From Flaveria trinervia (lineage: Eukaryota > Streptophyta > Magnoliopsida > Asterales > Asteraceae), in NCBI GenBank assembly GCA_025506515.1, contig CM046453.1, positions 45,554,395 through 45,618,394 on the forward strand: DNA of 64,000 nucleotides, given 5' to 3'. Within the stretch, counting starts at the first letter, position 1. Each line of letters starts with the position of its first letter. A program made the translations under genes and the position numbers. Below the pieces are notes generated by a model. The model did no database searches and had not been told where the DNA came from. It saw only the letters and a list, made by a program, of their open reading frames with translations. This document shows positions 21,134-32,237 of the stretch, piece by piece.

Positions 21134-23250
21134 CTAAGTCCTATCTTCGTCGGAAATCACTTCACTTTTCTTTTTAACGCCGTTGACCTCTAACAAATAT
21201 AAAAACCGTGGTTTATCAAAAGCTTTTGTGTAGAGGTCAGCGCGTTGAAAATCCGTATTAATTTTAACAACATCGATTAAATTCTTTTCAAAACAATCAT
21301 GTATAAAGTGATATTTAATGTCGATGTGTTTGGTCTTAGGATGTTGGACCGGATTTTTAGTTACGGCTATAGCAGCAGAATTATCAACAAATATAGGAGT
21401 GTTAGAGAATTTCAAACCGTAGTCCCGCATTTGCTATTGAATCCAGATGATTGTGAACAGCAGATTGTAGCAACAACGTATTCAGCTTCACAAGTTAACA
21501 CAGCAACTGATGTCTGCTTCTTACACTGCCACGTGACTAATCGTCTCCCAAAGAATTGACATCCTGCTGAAGTTGACTTTTAGTTCATTTTGCAGCCGCC
21601 ATAATCCGAGTCACTATACCCTGTAAGCTCAAAGTCATCATCATGAGGATACCACAATCCAAGTGTTGTAGTACCCTTCAGATAACGAAATATCCTTTTG
21701 ACGCCTATGAGATGGTTGACTTTTGGTTTTGCCTGATATTTGGAGCACAGACGCGTCGCGTACATGATATCAGGTCTTAATGCAGTGAGGTACATAAGGG
21801 ATCCAATCATTCCTCGGTACATAGTGGCATCCACCAGATCACCATTTTCGTCGGGTTCTACATCATGGTTGTAGCATGTGGAGTTCCAGCTGCCGAAGCA
21901 TTCTCCATATCGAACCGACTTAGAATATCATCTACATACTTGGTCTGATGTAGAAAAATGCCCTTTGGTGTCTGATCTACCTGTAACCCGAGAAAGAACT
22001 TCATCTCTCCCATGGCACTCATCTCAAACTCGACTTTCATAACTGCTTCAAATTCTTTACATAGTTCTTTGTTTTTGGAACCGAAGATTATGTAGTAAGT
22101 CACCATCCTTTTCTTTGATGAACAGTGTACATTCAATCACTCCTCTGTGAATTCCGTATTCCCCAAGATGAGTCGAGAGTTTTTCATACCATGCTCTTGG
22201 GGCTTGATGGAACCATAGAGAGCTTTGTCTAGTTTGTAAAGTCTGTCCTGATAATATGGATCCTAAAAAATACTTCGGGTTGACTGACATACATTGTCTC
22301 CCGGATTTCACCATGAAGAAATGCACTTTTTACATCCAGTTGATCTACTTTAATTTTCATGTAAGATGCATAGGCTAGGAAGATACGGATTGCTTCCATT
22401 CTCGCCACGGGTGCAAAGACTTCATTGTAATCAATCCCCTCAACTTGTTGAAATCCTAGAACTACAAGTCGAGCCTTGATTCTGATTATGACCCCTTGGT
22501 CATCTTTCTTGCATTTCAAGACCCATTTGGTGCCAATGACCATAGCTCCTTAGGTCTATCCACTAGTGTCCATACACCTAACTTCTTGAATTGAAGAAGT
22601 TCTTCTTGCATGTCACTCACCCATACCTCATCGTTTCGGGCTTCGCTGACATATTTTGGCTCAAACTGAGACACAAAACATTGATACGCACCATCGTGAA
22701 GATATTCCTTTTCCATCACCAAGGCATAATCAACTGAGTAAAGCTGATTTCTTGTCTGAACTCCTGATCTTACATCTCCAATGACATTGTCCAGAGGATG
22801 ATAAACATTTAAGTGTGATTCAGGAGTGGTGGGTACAACTACCTCATTATCCAGATTGTGAAAAGCAGGTTCAGTATCTGAGGCAGTGGGAGTGTGAGGT
22901 TCCGAAGTGTCAAAGGCATCAACATCTGATGCTTGTGTACTTGCAGTAGTAGGAACTTGGTCCTCCTAATCCACCTAATCATTTGGCACGTCTTCATGAT
23001 CAGAGGATGAGTCACTTACCTCAAGTGCTCCCCCTGAAGAACTATAATACTCACCTTGTGTCGCTGAGGTTGTCGGGTCCAGTGATGGTGTATTTAACTC
23101 TTCGTACATCATTCTGGTCGATAACTCATCCTCATAAGGGAAGAAAGGAATGTTGAAGGATTTAAAGAATCCATCATAGTCGAAAAAGAATGAGGGTCCT
23201 TTTCCAGCAGAAGGAATGGTGTATCTCTGTACATCAACATTGCACCACAC
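21134..23250 (-). pseudogene. pol: reverse transcriptase and RNase H of element B
   Basis: From the acidic connector (23250-22975, rich in Ser/Asp) the frame passes to RT: GTKWVLKCKKDDQGVIIRIK (22535), VFAPVARMEAIRIFLAYASY, LDVKSAFLHGEI. Then frame breaks occur. The catalytic YVDD box is missing: GDLL is joined almost directly to IIFGSKN near 22095. Later blocks EMSAMGEMKFFLGLQVDQTP, YLTALRPDIMYATRLCSKYQ and DSDYGG are readable. RNase H ends with VDNSAAIAVTKNPVQHPKTK and DLYTKAFDKPRFLYLL. Many stops. It would have copied genomic RNA into DNA. Confidence 0.85.
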
Positions 23251-23269
23251 TTCTACTTGACCGTTGAGT

Positions 23270-24230
23270 TGTTGTAAACTCTCTTATTCGGTATGTTGTC
23301 TCCTAAGAAAATCCCTTCTTTGGCCTTCTCGCTAAATTTCCCTGACTGAGTTTTCTTCAGTAGTGTACAAGGAGCTCCAAACGGTTCGAGGTACTCAAGA
23401 TTAGGTTTACGTCATTGGAGTAACTCGTAACATGTCTTACCATGACACTTAACCACCAGGACTCGATTGAGAGTATAACATGCGTTAGCTACTGCCTCGT
23501 TCCAAAATTGGATAGGCAGTTTCGAGTCTGCTAGCATCATCCAGGCTATCTCTACAAGCTTCTATTCTTTCTCTTAGCAACTCCGTTCATTTGAGGAGTG
23601 TAGACAGATGTGAACTAGTGCACAATTTCTTTTTATTTGTAGAATGCCTCCGTCCATTGATTCTTGAACTCGGTGTCGTTGTCTGAGCGAACTTGCCTTA
23701 CCTTCAGCTTGTAGAGTGACTCCAATGTAGTTAGTAGCTCTTTGAATGAATCAAATGTCTCTGATTTCAATTTCAGAAACATCACCTAAAAGAATATTGA
23801 GTAATCATTTGTAACTACATAGCAGTACAAGTCGCCGGCAATGCTCTTTGTATTGACTGGGCCAAACAGATCCATGTGAAGGAGCTCAAGAGGCAGATCA
23901 ATTGAGTGAACTTCTTTGCCTTATGAGACTTCTTCGTCTGTTTGCCCTTCTTACATGCAACACAAAAATCTGGTAGTTGGAAGTTCTTGACATTTACGCC
24001 ATGCACTAGATCATTCTGGATCAAGTGATTCATCTTTCGTGGATTAATGTGTCCCATTCTCCTATGCCAGGAGATGGAGTCTTTCTCTGTTGCCTCTGGG
24101 ATTACGTAATCCTTCTTCAACACATAACACTTCTTGTTGTCAAAGACTACCTTAAAGCCTTTGTCACATATCTGGGATACAGAAAGCAAGTTATTTTGAA
24201 GTTGTTGAACATAGTTTACCTTATCAAACT
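23270..24230 (-). pseudogene. pol: integrase of element B, cut by nested insertion
   Basis: The segment begins FDKVNYVQQL next to the inserted LTR B3, runs NLLSVSQICDKGFKVVF, then the zinc-binding HHCC domain with WHRRMGHIN and CVACKKGKQ intact (24090-23935). The catalytic core follows in broken frames; VRQVRSDNDTEFKNQ (about 23695) holds the second catalytic aspartate, and TPQMNGVAKRKN replaces the glutamate region with lysine. The first part of the pre-integrase stretch and the protease are found beyond the insertion at 32025-32237, which reads smoothly into this piece. Confidence 0.82.
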
Positions 24231-24979
24231 TGTTGATACATATGCACCTAGTTTACGATCTTAATGTAATATGTCTATCATGTCCTAAATGTAAATGAAA
24301 TGTATGAGTTGAATGAAACAGAATATGTGATTGATGATCTTAATGTCAAATGTTTCAGTGTATGATTCAATGTTTATTATTTATTAATGCATATTGAACT
24401 AACTATATAGGTTTATGGTTGTTTGAATAGATCTTTGTCAAGTAATGATTAAGAAACATATTCAAACTTAGTCGTATGAAGTTTTCATGCGAATGGACCA
24501 TGCTAATGGTTCATATGCATGAATACTTCATGCTAATGGACCAGTTTCACGACTGAACTAGGAGACTGGATCAGTCGCACGACTAAGACATACGGATGAC
24601 TCAGTCACACGACTGAACCTTCAGTCGTGTGATTGACTCAGTCTCATGCTTTAGTTGCACGATAAACCATGATAATGGTCCAGTCATACGATTAACTAAC
24701 CCTAACCTATAAATACCACTTAATTCATGAAAAAACGTGACACTTTCAATATTTCGACTCCTATTCATACCCTAGCCATCGAGAGACCTTAGAGAACCTG
24801 TTCCAAGTTCATAGATCACACAAAATCGTATTGCAATCATTCTTAACGTTTAGATTCATTCTAAGATTGATTCTACGTGCGTTCTCACTGATTGGATTGG
24901 CAATCAAATAGGATTCCGCACTGTTTGAGTTGGTATACACATAAATCAGTTAGTACTCCGTCCGTACACGGTTCTAACA
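24231..24979 (+). mobile_element. LTR B3, family B, antiparallel to element B
   Basis: It runs TGTTGATACATATG to GGTTCTAACA, 749 bp, with the CAGTCGCACGACTG-type array at 24545-24690 and CCTATAAATACC at about 24705. It interrupts the integrase of element B. A PBS follows directly, so it was a 5' LTR. Confidence 0.9.
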
Positions 24980-24992
24980 AGTGGTATCAGAA
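24980..24992 (+). promoter_or_regulatory. primer-binding site after LTR B3
   Basis: AGTGGTATCAGAA directly after the LTR end; compare AGTGGTATCAAAGC after LTR B4. Only a few bases later the sequence switches to the inverted end of a family B 3' ORF. Confidence 0.8.
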
Positions 24993-24994
24993 AC

Positions 24995-26230
24995 ACCTTG
25001 GACCTAGTTTCCTTCATCGTCTGGAATCCATAATTAGCTTGTCAAACTTCTTATGCCTCTCCTCGACTGTGACTCCAGCATGTATCTCGAATGCAAAACA
25101 GATTCTTATCACGTTATGAAATTGGAGGGCCTGTACCATATCCTACGTGTCATAAAATAATGGCCACATGTATAGAGTATAAACATGACTAGCTGATAGG
25201 TTGGTTAGCCACATTGGGTCAAATACCCGGATAGTCTCCATTTGGCGCTCTTTCTTCAATACTATGACCACTTCACCCGTCTCCCAATCATAATACCACC
25301 ACTTGAAGTGGGGAGTGAAGTCCCGTGGCATTTCCTCATGGGAATCTTTGACTAGTGCGCGAAGGACTCCACTTCAGCACCACTTTGGGTTTCCCAGTCC
25401 TTCGGTCACCACCTCCAACTTTCGAATATACCTCGTAGTTGTTGAGGCTTGAAGTGTAACCCATCTAGTGGGGTATTCTTTCTTCAACGCAGCTTCAAAC
25501 CAGCCTGACATCTTCCTGGTGTCAGCATATAGTAGTTCATGCATGCCACTCATGAGCTCAAAACCAGGGAGAGTCTTCAGATCATGTGGGAATCTGAAGT
25601 ACTCGATTCCCTTCTCCCTCTTCACTGCATATAAATTAAGATCCTCAAAATAAGCCCACGCTATAATCTTGCCAGGCACCTTTAGATGCTTCTTTACTTT
25701 GTAGAGCTTGCATAGGCACTCGGCTTTAGCGATGTGCGGTAGGCACGGATCTCTGCAAAACAAGCCTCCCATTCAGCATTTTTGATCTCAACATTGGTGT
25801 CTGAGGCTTGGGATTGGCTTTCTGATTTCTCGACCTCCCTCTCCGTCGTATCCAGTTTAGCATACATATCACTATCGAGAGTATCCCCAAAATCAGGAAC
25901 CACATTTCCCCCTCGATCAGTATATTATAGATAATGTTATGCTGTGATGCCTTCAATCTCTATCTCATCCACATCGTTGAGCTCGTCATCACTAGAAACA
26001 TCGATGGTAGGTGCATCTTTAACCAGATCATCCAGATTTAACCGAACATCTTTGCGAGTTGCTCATCAGTAAGGTCGGAATGATTTCTCCTTCTTCGGGA
26101 GTATAGCTTACTGACCTCCTGACAATCCCTTGCATGTCAAGTATCATAGTGAATTGAGACTTGATCTGCTACAGGGGAGCAGCATCATATTCATCCTGCT
26201 GAGATGGTTGATATGCTTGATTTAGAACAT
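24995..26230 (-). pseudogene. second copy of the family B 3' ORF C-terminal part
   Basis: Starting next to the PBS of LTR B3, the minus strand carries the same blocks as 11300-12433: an opening MQGIVRRSVSYTPEEGEII (about 26130), a frame-broken acidic part, KLYKVKKHLKVPGKIIAWAYF (about 25705), RFPHDLKTLPGFELMSGMHE, and FKWWYYDWETGEVVIVL (about 25310). Its PPT and 3' LTR are missing, replaced by the inverted LTR B3. Stops and shifts are present. The AT-rich flank to 26313 also matches that of the first copy. Confidence 0.75.
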
Positions 26231-26313
26231 GTAACACATCATTCATTAGTAAATAATCAAGACGGTTAAAAGATCAAATATATACATAACATTCAGTACA
26301 TGAGTTTAATACG

Positions 26314-27014
26314 TGACTGGGTTAGTAAGATTGAGATTCTTACTGAGAATCGAATATGGTAATCAAGTCAATGATTGAGTCGTGGACACAAACAATCAAA
26401 GAACATTCAATGCAAGAAAAAACTCATAAATGCTTTGTATTATATATGAAAGTTGATTGATTACAGAGAATAAATGACAACAAAAATTCTCTATCTATCA
26501 GCTGTCACCTTAGGTACGAGGTCATCTATTCTATTTATAGGCAGACAAGATGCCTTTTACAAAATGACTAAACTACCCCTAACCTATTACATCAGAACCC
26601 GTCTAAGTCTTCATCCGCATCTTTGCTTGTTCATCCGCATTGACAAATGCGGATGAGTTAACTTGATCAGCATTTCTTCACATGATCATCCGCATTAGTA
26701 TGTTGGTCATCCGCATTGGATAATGCGGATGAACAAATACTTATGCGCATTTGTTCGGTCATCTGCATTTGTCAATGTGGATGAGCAAAGTCTTGTCCGC
26801 ATAGATTCTTGGTCTTCCGTATTTGTCAATGCGGAAAAAAACAAAACTTGTCCGTATTTTTTTTGTCTTCCGCATTGACAAATGCGGAAGACAACACTTG
26901 GTTTTTCTAAGCAGGATCTTCATCTGTATTTATTCTTGGACTTGTGGGATTCCAGCAAAGCAATCATCAAATCACCCATTGAATTGGCATGTATGATCCT
27001 TTTAGGGTGCAACA
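26314..27014 (-). mobile_element. 3' LTR of family C Copia element
   Basis: The high end is clear: a polypurine tract then TGTTGCACCC on the minus strand at 27014. The low end is a best guess at CCCAGTCA (26314), since the DNA below still resembles family B. The LTR holds five 26-bp hairpin units (26631-26891) and a likely TATA region near 26530 (CTATAAATAG on the minus strand). Confidence 0.62.
26631..26891. repeat. five 26-bp hairpin units in LTR C
   Basis: Units at 26631-26656, 26707-26732, 26759-26784, 26813-26838 and 26866-26891. Each is an 11-bp arm, a 4-base centre and an 11-bp opposite arm; the first reads TCATCCGCATT, GACA, AATGCGGATGA. The centre is GACA in units 1 and 5, its complement TGTC in units 3 and 4, and GGAT in unit 2. 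Arms of units 1, 2 and 5 pair perfectly. Dispersed palindromes in LTRs are known from maize Sireviruses, with a different sequence. Confidence 0.88.
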
Positions 27015-27028
27015 ATACTCCTCCTAAG
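27015..27028 (-). promoter_or_regulatory. polypurine tract of family C element
   Basis: The minus strand reads CTTAGGAGGAGTAT directly before the LTR start TGTTGCACC. Confidence 0.65.
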
Positions 27029-27390
27029 GATTACACAGCCTATGTTCTTCAATGTTTGGGAGGTTATTGATGTTGTGAAGATTCTGCTAGGTCTTGTGGA
27101 GGAAGTAAAAATGTAGCTTTAGTTGGATCCAGAATAGCTTTGATCATGTTGACAAAATCAGTTGCTTCTGACATTCTGTCCCTACTCAGCACATGTATCT
27201 TCATTTTACTCATATTGTAGATGGCTTCTATTAAATAGGTTCCCAAATAGAAATAGTAGAAAGACCATCTCTATGAATCAGCAAGCTTCCACCCACATCC
27301 ATATCAAGTTTGACAATGTTCCCAAGTTGCAAGGGTGTCTTCTTTTTCTTTCTTTATCTCTTTTTGTATTGATACGATCATAGGCCAATT

Positions 27391-29669
27391 TCAGCAACTT
27401 GATGCAATTACTTCATATCCACTAAATAATCTTATTTCAGCACCCTCTTTTCCTTCCCACTTCCTTTCAATCACCATCTCATAAGTTTTTTCATCATAAT
27501 ACACATTTGAGATGGGTGTGGAGGAATGAGTACCAGACACCAATTTTCTCTTCAAAGCTTCTGTTGGTTTCACCTTCAACTCAGGAAACACAACTTCTTC
27601 AGCTTGTATTTTCTTCTTCTTCTCAAGGGGATTAATAAAAGACTTATCTTTTCTCATGCAAATAGTCTTTAATGAATTGAAATTGTCAGTCTTTCTGAAC
27701 ATTTTGAGTATGTTTTCAAATTCATATCCCTGAACATAGCTAAGTGATTGATCAGTTCAAATTGAGCTAGTTCTTTTAAGTCATGGATCTCCAGGGCATT
27801 TACAAGAGCTGAGTACTCAGTAAAGAATTGCACCAGCCTGAAGATTCTTTTTACTTAATCCTTCTTGTAGTTTCAACTCAGAGGGTTCTGCAAACCATTC
27901 TCGGTATTTATGACCTACAAGAGCCAAAAATTCTTGATCGTTCTGACTTAGCATCATCTCTTAAGTAGTTAGTATAGATCTTGACTTCTTATTCAGGATT
28001 TCTTCTTCTAATCTCTTAAGCATATCTTTCTTTTCATTGATCATTTGGAGAGTAGCAGCCCTTAATGAGTTTGTCTTCATATTCCCAATCTTCCTCTTGT
28101 GAATCCTTGACTTGAAAGATAATCCTTCATTTCCTTATCTGACATACTATAAGGATCAGGAAATAGTGGATCAGGAGTTGGGGTTGACTTCTTCATTGAT
28201 GATAGTTTAGCAGAGGAACCTTTCTTAAAAATGATCTTTCATGCTCAGTTGTGGTTGTTTTCTTCATAGCAAACTCTTTATGCACAAGAACCTCTTTGGT
28301 GACTGATTTTTCATACTCAGTTTCTAAGTTTGGATCTAGTAGCTTATTCACCTTTTCTTCTTCTTCCTTCATTCCTTCATATGTCATGCCAAAAACTTCA
28401 TCTGGATCATACCCATGATTGATCAAAAACATTGTTTTTATCGTTAGGTCATGAGTTTGGGCCTTTGACACTATTTCTTCCACTGGTTGCTCTGTTTTCA
28501 TAGGACTGTCCATATGAACATCCTCTTTAGCATCATAACCTCCAGCTATCTCTCCTTCTTCCAAATCAATGAATACAACTAGTTTCTTCAATTGTGCCTC
28601 AGCCTTTTCATGTTCTTCTAGGAATTCTGCTATTGTAGGAAGACTTCTTGGGTCATCTGGTTTGGCTTTCTTTGCTTGTTCTTCTTCTTTCATTGCCTTT
28701 TTCCTTTAGCTTTCTCAGATAAGTATTTCATCTTTCTGGTATAAGTTTGAAGTGGAGGACCAGAAGAGGATTCAGCTTGTTTCATATCCTCAGGCAATTT
28801 TTCAGCCTCTTCTTGTATGTTTTCTTGATCATCATCTCCTTTTTCCTTTTCTTGTTCATTCTTTTCCTTTTCTTTTTCCCACATTTCTCTTATCATTTCT
28901 TTTTCCCACATTTCTCTATCATTTCTTTTTGTTCCTCAGACATAGCCACAACGGGTACAATCTGCATACTTAACTCTTTCTCCAATGGAACTGAGATTTA
29001 GGAATGACTAAAATAGGTTCAGAGGTGGTCCTTTGGTCTGCAACAAAGTCCCAAAAATCTTCATTTATTGTGAATTCTTCTGAAGTAAAGCTATCCATAG
29101 CATTGATTAATTCTTCAAATCATCTTTCTCAATCTGAGTAGCCTCTGATTGTCCAGAATAAATCACCATTTCTAAGCTTTGTTCCTCATTTTGTGGTTGG
29201 CTTTCATCTTCTACTTGTTCATCATCATCAGAGGTAGATTGTTTCTCATCATCAATAACCTTTTCTTCATTATTTTTAGTTTCTCCAGTCATAGCACTTC
29301 TTTGAATTTCAAGTAACAATTCAAGTTCAGAGATCCTTTTAGATTGAGTTTCAACTTGACTTTGGAGATTTGATATGATTTCAGCTTGTTCTTCAATAAT
29401 GTGCTCTTGCTCTTCCATAGCTATGGTTTGAATGGCAAGAGTATCAACATGGCCACTCACTTCTTCTCTAGATTGATTAGGGCAGCTTTCAAAGGGTCAA
29501 TTTTTCTCTTTGTCTTTCTTTTCAGCTTCATTCTTTTCTTTTAATTCATTCTCCTTTTCATCAAGCTCTAGAATCCTGTCATCAATGATTGTAGCTCTCC
29601 TATTTAGAATCCTTTCCATCCTTTCCACCTTTTGTATGAGCTCAGATATCAGTTCATCCTATTTAGAAT
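27391..29669 (-). pseudogene. family C 3' ORF, coiled-coil and Lys/Glu-rich
   Basis: Open stretches, in order on the minus strand: a coiled-coil region with heptad-like spacing (29580-29110: MSGHVDTLAIQTIAMEEQEH then SKRISELELLLEIQRSAM), an acidic Asp/Glu run, a Lys/Glu block (28911-28690), MKEEEQAKKAKPDDPRSLPT (28693-28193), and a C-terminal block with ISNVYYDEKTYEMVIERKW (27545-27480). The N-terminal domain seen in families A and B is missing because a deletion joins this ORF to the start of RT. Near 29599-29678 a 59-bp tandem duplication repeats MERILNR. Function unknown. Confidence 0.68.
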
Positions 29670-30555
29670 CCTTTCCATACTTCTTGCTTCTTGAATTAGA
29701 GCAATTCTTCCTGCATTGCTTCAATCCAGCTATTGTCTTGAAGTGCCTCTTTGATTTTCTTGGGTATTGTTTGACACAGAAAGCATGAGAACAAACTAAT
29801 GTTTGCAATACTGGATTTGCTTCTTGTCACCCTCTCATTAAGATCACCGATAATGGTTTCAATTGGATGATTATTGTGTATTCTTGTGGTTGGAATGGAG
29901 TCACCAGTAATTGTTACATCAAGATTGGAGACATTCAGTTCATTATGGTCACAGGCATACTCATTTGGTACTATTGTTGAATTATGAAGATTGTCATATT
30001 CTGTTTCAGTTCCTACTACATCTTCAGCAGCACTGAGATTGCTCACATCATTTGATGTCCCTTGTGTTTCAACTGGAGGAGTAGCCTGTATTTGATTTCT
30101 GATCTCATTTGACAAGTCATCTAAGTGAGATGGTACCAGGCTTGGACCTCCTTCAGAAGAAACACTAAGGTTTTATGATAGTTGTCTGATGGGATCAGCT
30201 TGAAGAGGAACATCTTCATTCATGTGTTCATCAAATGTAGGAGGAATCAATGGAAAATTATCTCTTCTTTCTACAGTTGATGAAGTATCACTTGAATGTA
30301 TATTTCCTGCATCAAACAAATGAAATTGATCAAATGATTTTGTAAATGTGTCAATATCAAACAACCAGTCGGGACCATTTTTAGATTTGGGAAACGAATG
30401 TTCCTTGAATTAAACATTTGTTGATTCATCAATAATGTTTAATCTAAGATTAAACACTCTTAAGCCTTTGAAACAGAAGAATAACCTACAAAGAATCCTT
30501 CATCAGACTTGGATGAAAACTTTCCCAGATAGTCTTGGGTGTTTAATATGTTTAT
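29670..30555 (-). pseudogene. pol: family C pol remnant (integrase end to start of RT)
   Basis: It begins inside the integrase C-terminal region with ILNTQDYLGKFSSKSDEGFF (about 30555-30495), continues FVGYSSVSKA, the connector WLFDIDTFTKSFDQFHLFDA, and RIHNNHPIETIIGDLNERVT, then the start of RT NSWIEAMQEELL, one stop, and EVWK, where it is cut. The next base run belongs to the 3' ORF: the catalytic part of RT and all RNase H are deleted. Its upper end at 30555 meets an opposed copy of the same region. Confidence 0.8.
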
Positions 30556-30559
30556 CATA

Positions 30560-32024
30560 TGAAAACTTTGTTGAATTTTCCAATTTTGTTTATCTCTTAT
30601 CATTGAAATGTTTTGTGCACAGAAAGGAATAGCTCATCAGTTCAGTGCTCCTAGAACTCCTCAACAAAATGGAGTTGCTGAAAGGAAGAATAGAACACTG
30701 ATTGAAGCTGCTCGTTCTATGTTAGCTGATGCAAAAATTCCTATCACTTTTTGGGATGAAGCAATATCAACTGTGTGTTTCGTTCAGAATCGAATCTTAA
30801 TTGTAAAAGATAAACGGAAAACTCCATATGAGTTAATGTTTGGCAGAAAACCGAAAATAAACTTTTTAAAATCATTTGGTTGTCCTGTTATGATTCTTAA
30901 TTCAAGTGATCAATTAGGAAAATTTGATGCAAAATCTGATAATGGATTTTTCGTTGGATATTCATCAGTTTCAAAAGCCTATCGAGTCTACAACTCTAGG
31001 ACGAATGTAATCCTTGAAACATTCAACGTTAAATTTATGGAAAATTCTTTTCCATCAGTTTCAAATGGTCCTGCATGGTTATTTGATCTAGATTGATTAT
31101 CAAACTCTTTTCAATCTAATTTGTTTGATCAACCAAATTGTCTTAATTCTACAGATAAGAAGAACTCAAGAGGAGATCTTGGATCTTTCAGTGCAGATTC
31201 AGATTCTGATGACCCAGATGATTCAAGCTCAGACTACCCATTTTTATCATTTGTCAAGGATTCTACAATACAAAATCATGAACATACAGTTTCAGATCAT
31301 TCAGAGTCAATTAATCAGGAAGAATCACAAAATATTCCTAATGATGGTAATGAGTTTGTGATACCTGAGTCTGGAACATCATCCATTTCAGGTGATGTAG
31401 TTGATACAGGTAACTTTGATTACTTTGTCAACTCACCTACTCAAGTTCCAAACTTCAATCCACTCTTCTACTTTGCTACATGAGTTGTCCAACTTGAATC
31501 AAACAAATCTGGATGTTAATGTTCAATGTGATGAGATTACTACATCTCGCATTCACAAGAATCATCCAATTTCTCAGATTATTGGTTCATTGAATGAGAG
31601 AACAACAAGGAGTAAATTAGAACAAGCAAACGTATGCTTATACTCTTGTTTTCTTTCTCAAATTGTTCCTAAAAATGCTACTGAAGCATTAAAGGACAAT
31701 GGTTGGATAGAAGCCATGCAAGAAGAATTACTTCAATTCCGTAAACAAGAAGTGTGGAATTTGGTGGATCTATCTGAAGGAGAAAATGTAATTGGCACGA
31801 AATGGTTATTTAAAAATAAGACTGATGATTGTGGTGTTGTAATAAGGAACAAAGCAAGACTTGTTGCACAAGGATACACACAGGAAGAAGGTATAGATTA
31901 TGATGAAGTGTTTGCACCAGTTGCAAGACTTGAATCTATTCGATTTTTTCTGGCTTATGCTTCATTCATGAAATTTAAGGCGTATCAAATGGATGTAAAG
32001 GGTGCATTTTTATATGGTGTATCA
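30560..32024 (+). pseudogene. pol: family C-like pol remnant, plus strand (integrase to RT)
   Basis: After a short degenerate stretch (30560-30620), integrase reads GIAHQFSAPRTPQQNGVAER, including the catalytic glutamate in VAER, then FWDEAISTVCFVQN and FDAKSDNGFFVGYSSVSKAY. The connector follows in two frames (31096-31600), then RT: NGWIEAMQEELLQFRKQEVW, GTKWLFKNKTDDCGVVIRNK, FAPVARLESIRFFLAYASFM and MDVKGAFLYG, ending at 32020 before YVDD. Its last codons run into the opposed protease of element B. It overlaps in content with 29670-30555, so it is a second copy. Confidence 0.82.
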
Positions 32025-32237
32025 AATCTATTTGAGTTTTTTTGGCTTATACTTCCCCGTAAGCTGTGATGTAGCCTCCATTATTTCCAGCAAACGAAAC
32101 ATGTCATCCTTTAATTTGTTTGACGTTTGAAAGGAGAGACAAGTTCCCAGTCATGTGTCTTGATGCTCCGCTATCAACAATCTAGGTATTTGTAGAAGCA
32201 CTATAGCGGACACCATGCACTTATAAAAGGAAATGAT
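32025..32237 (-). pseudogene. pol: protease segment of element B
   Basis: The minus strand reads IVDSGASRHMTGNLSLLSNV and HVSFAGNNGGYITAYGE. The DSG active-site triad of the aspartic protease is intact, but a TAG precedes it and a TGA follows KG. The protein would process the gag-pol polyprotein. The segment leads across the nested block into the integrase at 24230. Confidence 0.83.

Larger units (their letters stand above)
24231..32024. mobile_element. compound block inserted in element B pol
   Basis: The host frame leaves off near 32025 (protease side) and resumes at 24230 (integrase side), so this 7.8 kb is foreign. It comprises LTR B3 with its PBS, an inverted family B 3' ORF piece, a truncated minus-strand family C element and an opposed family C piece. 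ATCAAA occurs at both edges, and AAACT at 24226-24230 compares with AATCT at 32025-32029, a possible imperfect 5-bp duplication. The right end is not an LTR, so later deletion or rearrangement must have occurred. Confidence 0.65.

Noticed and set aside
28747..29001. 84-codon Phe/Leu-rich frame resembling a membrane protein
   Set aside because: It is the antisense of the Lys/Glu-rich family C 3' ORF; antisense of AAA/GAA codons gives Phe/Leu-rich sequence.
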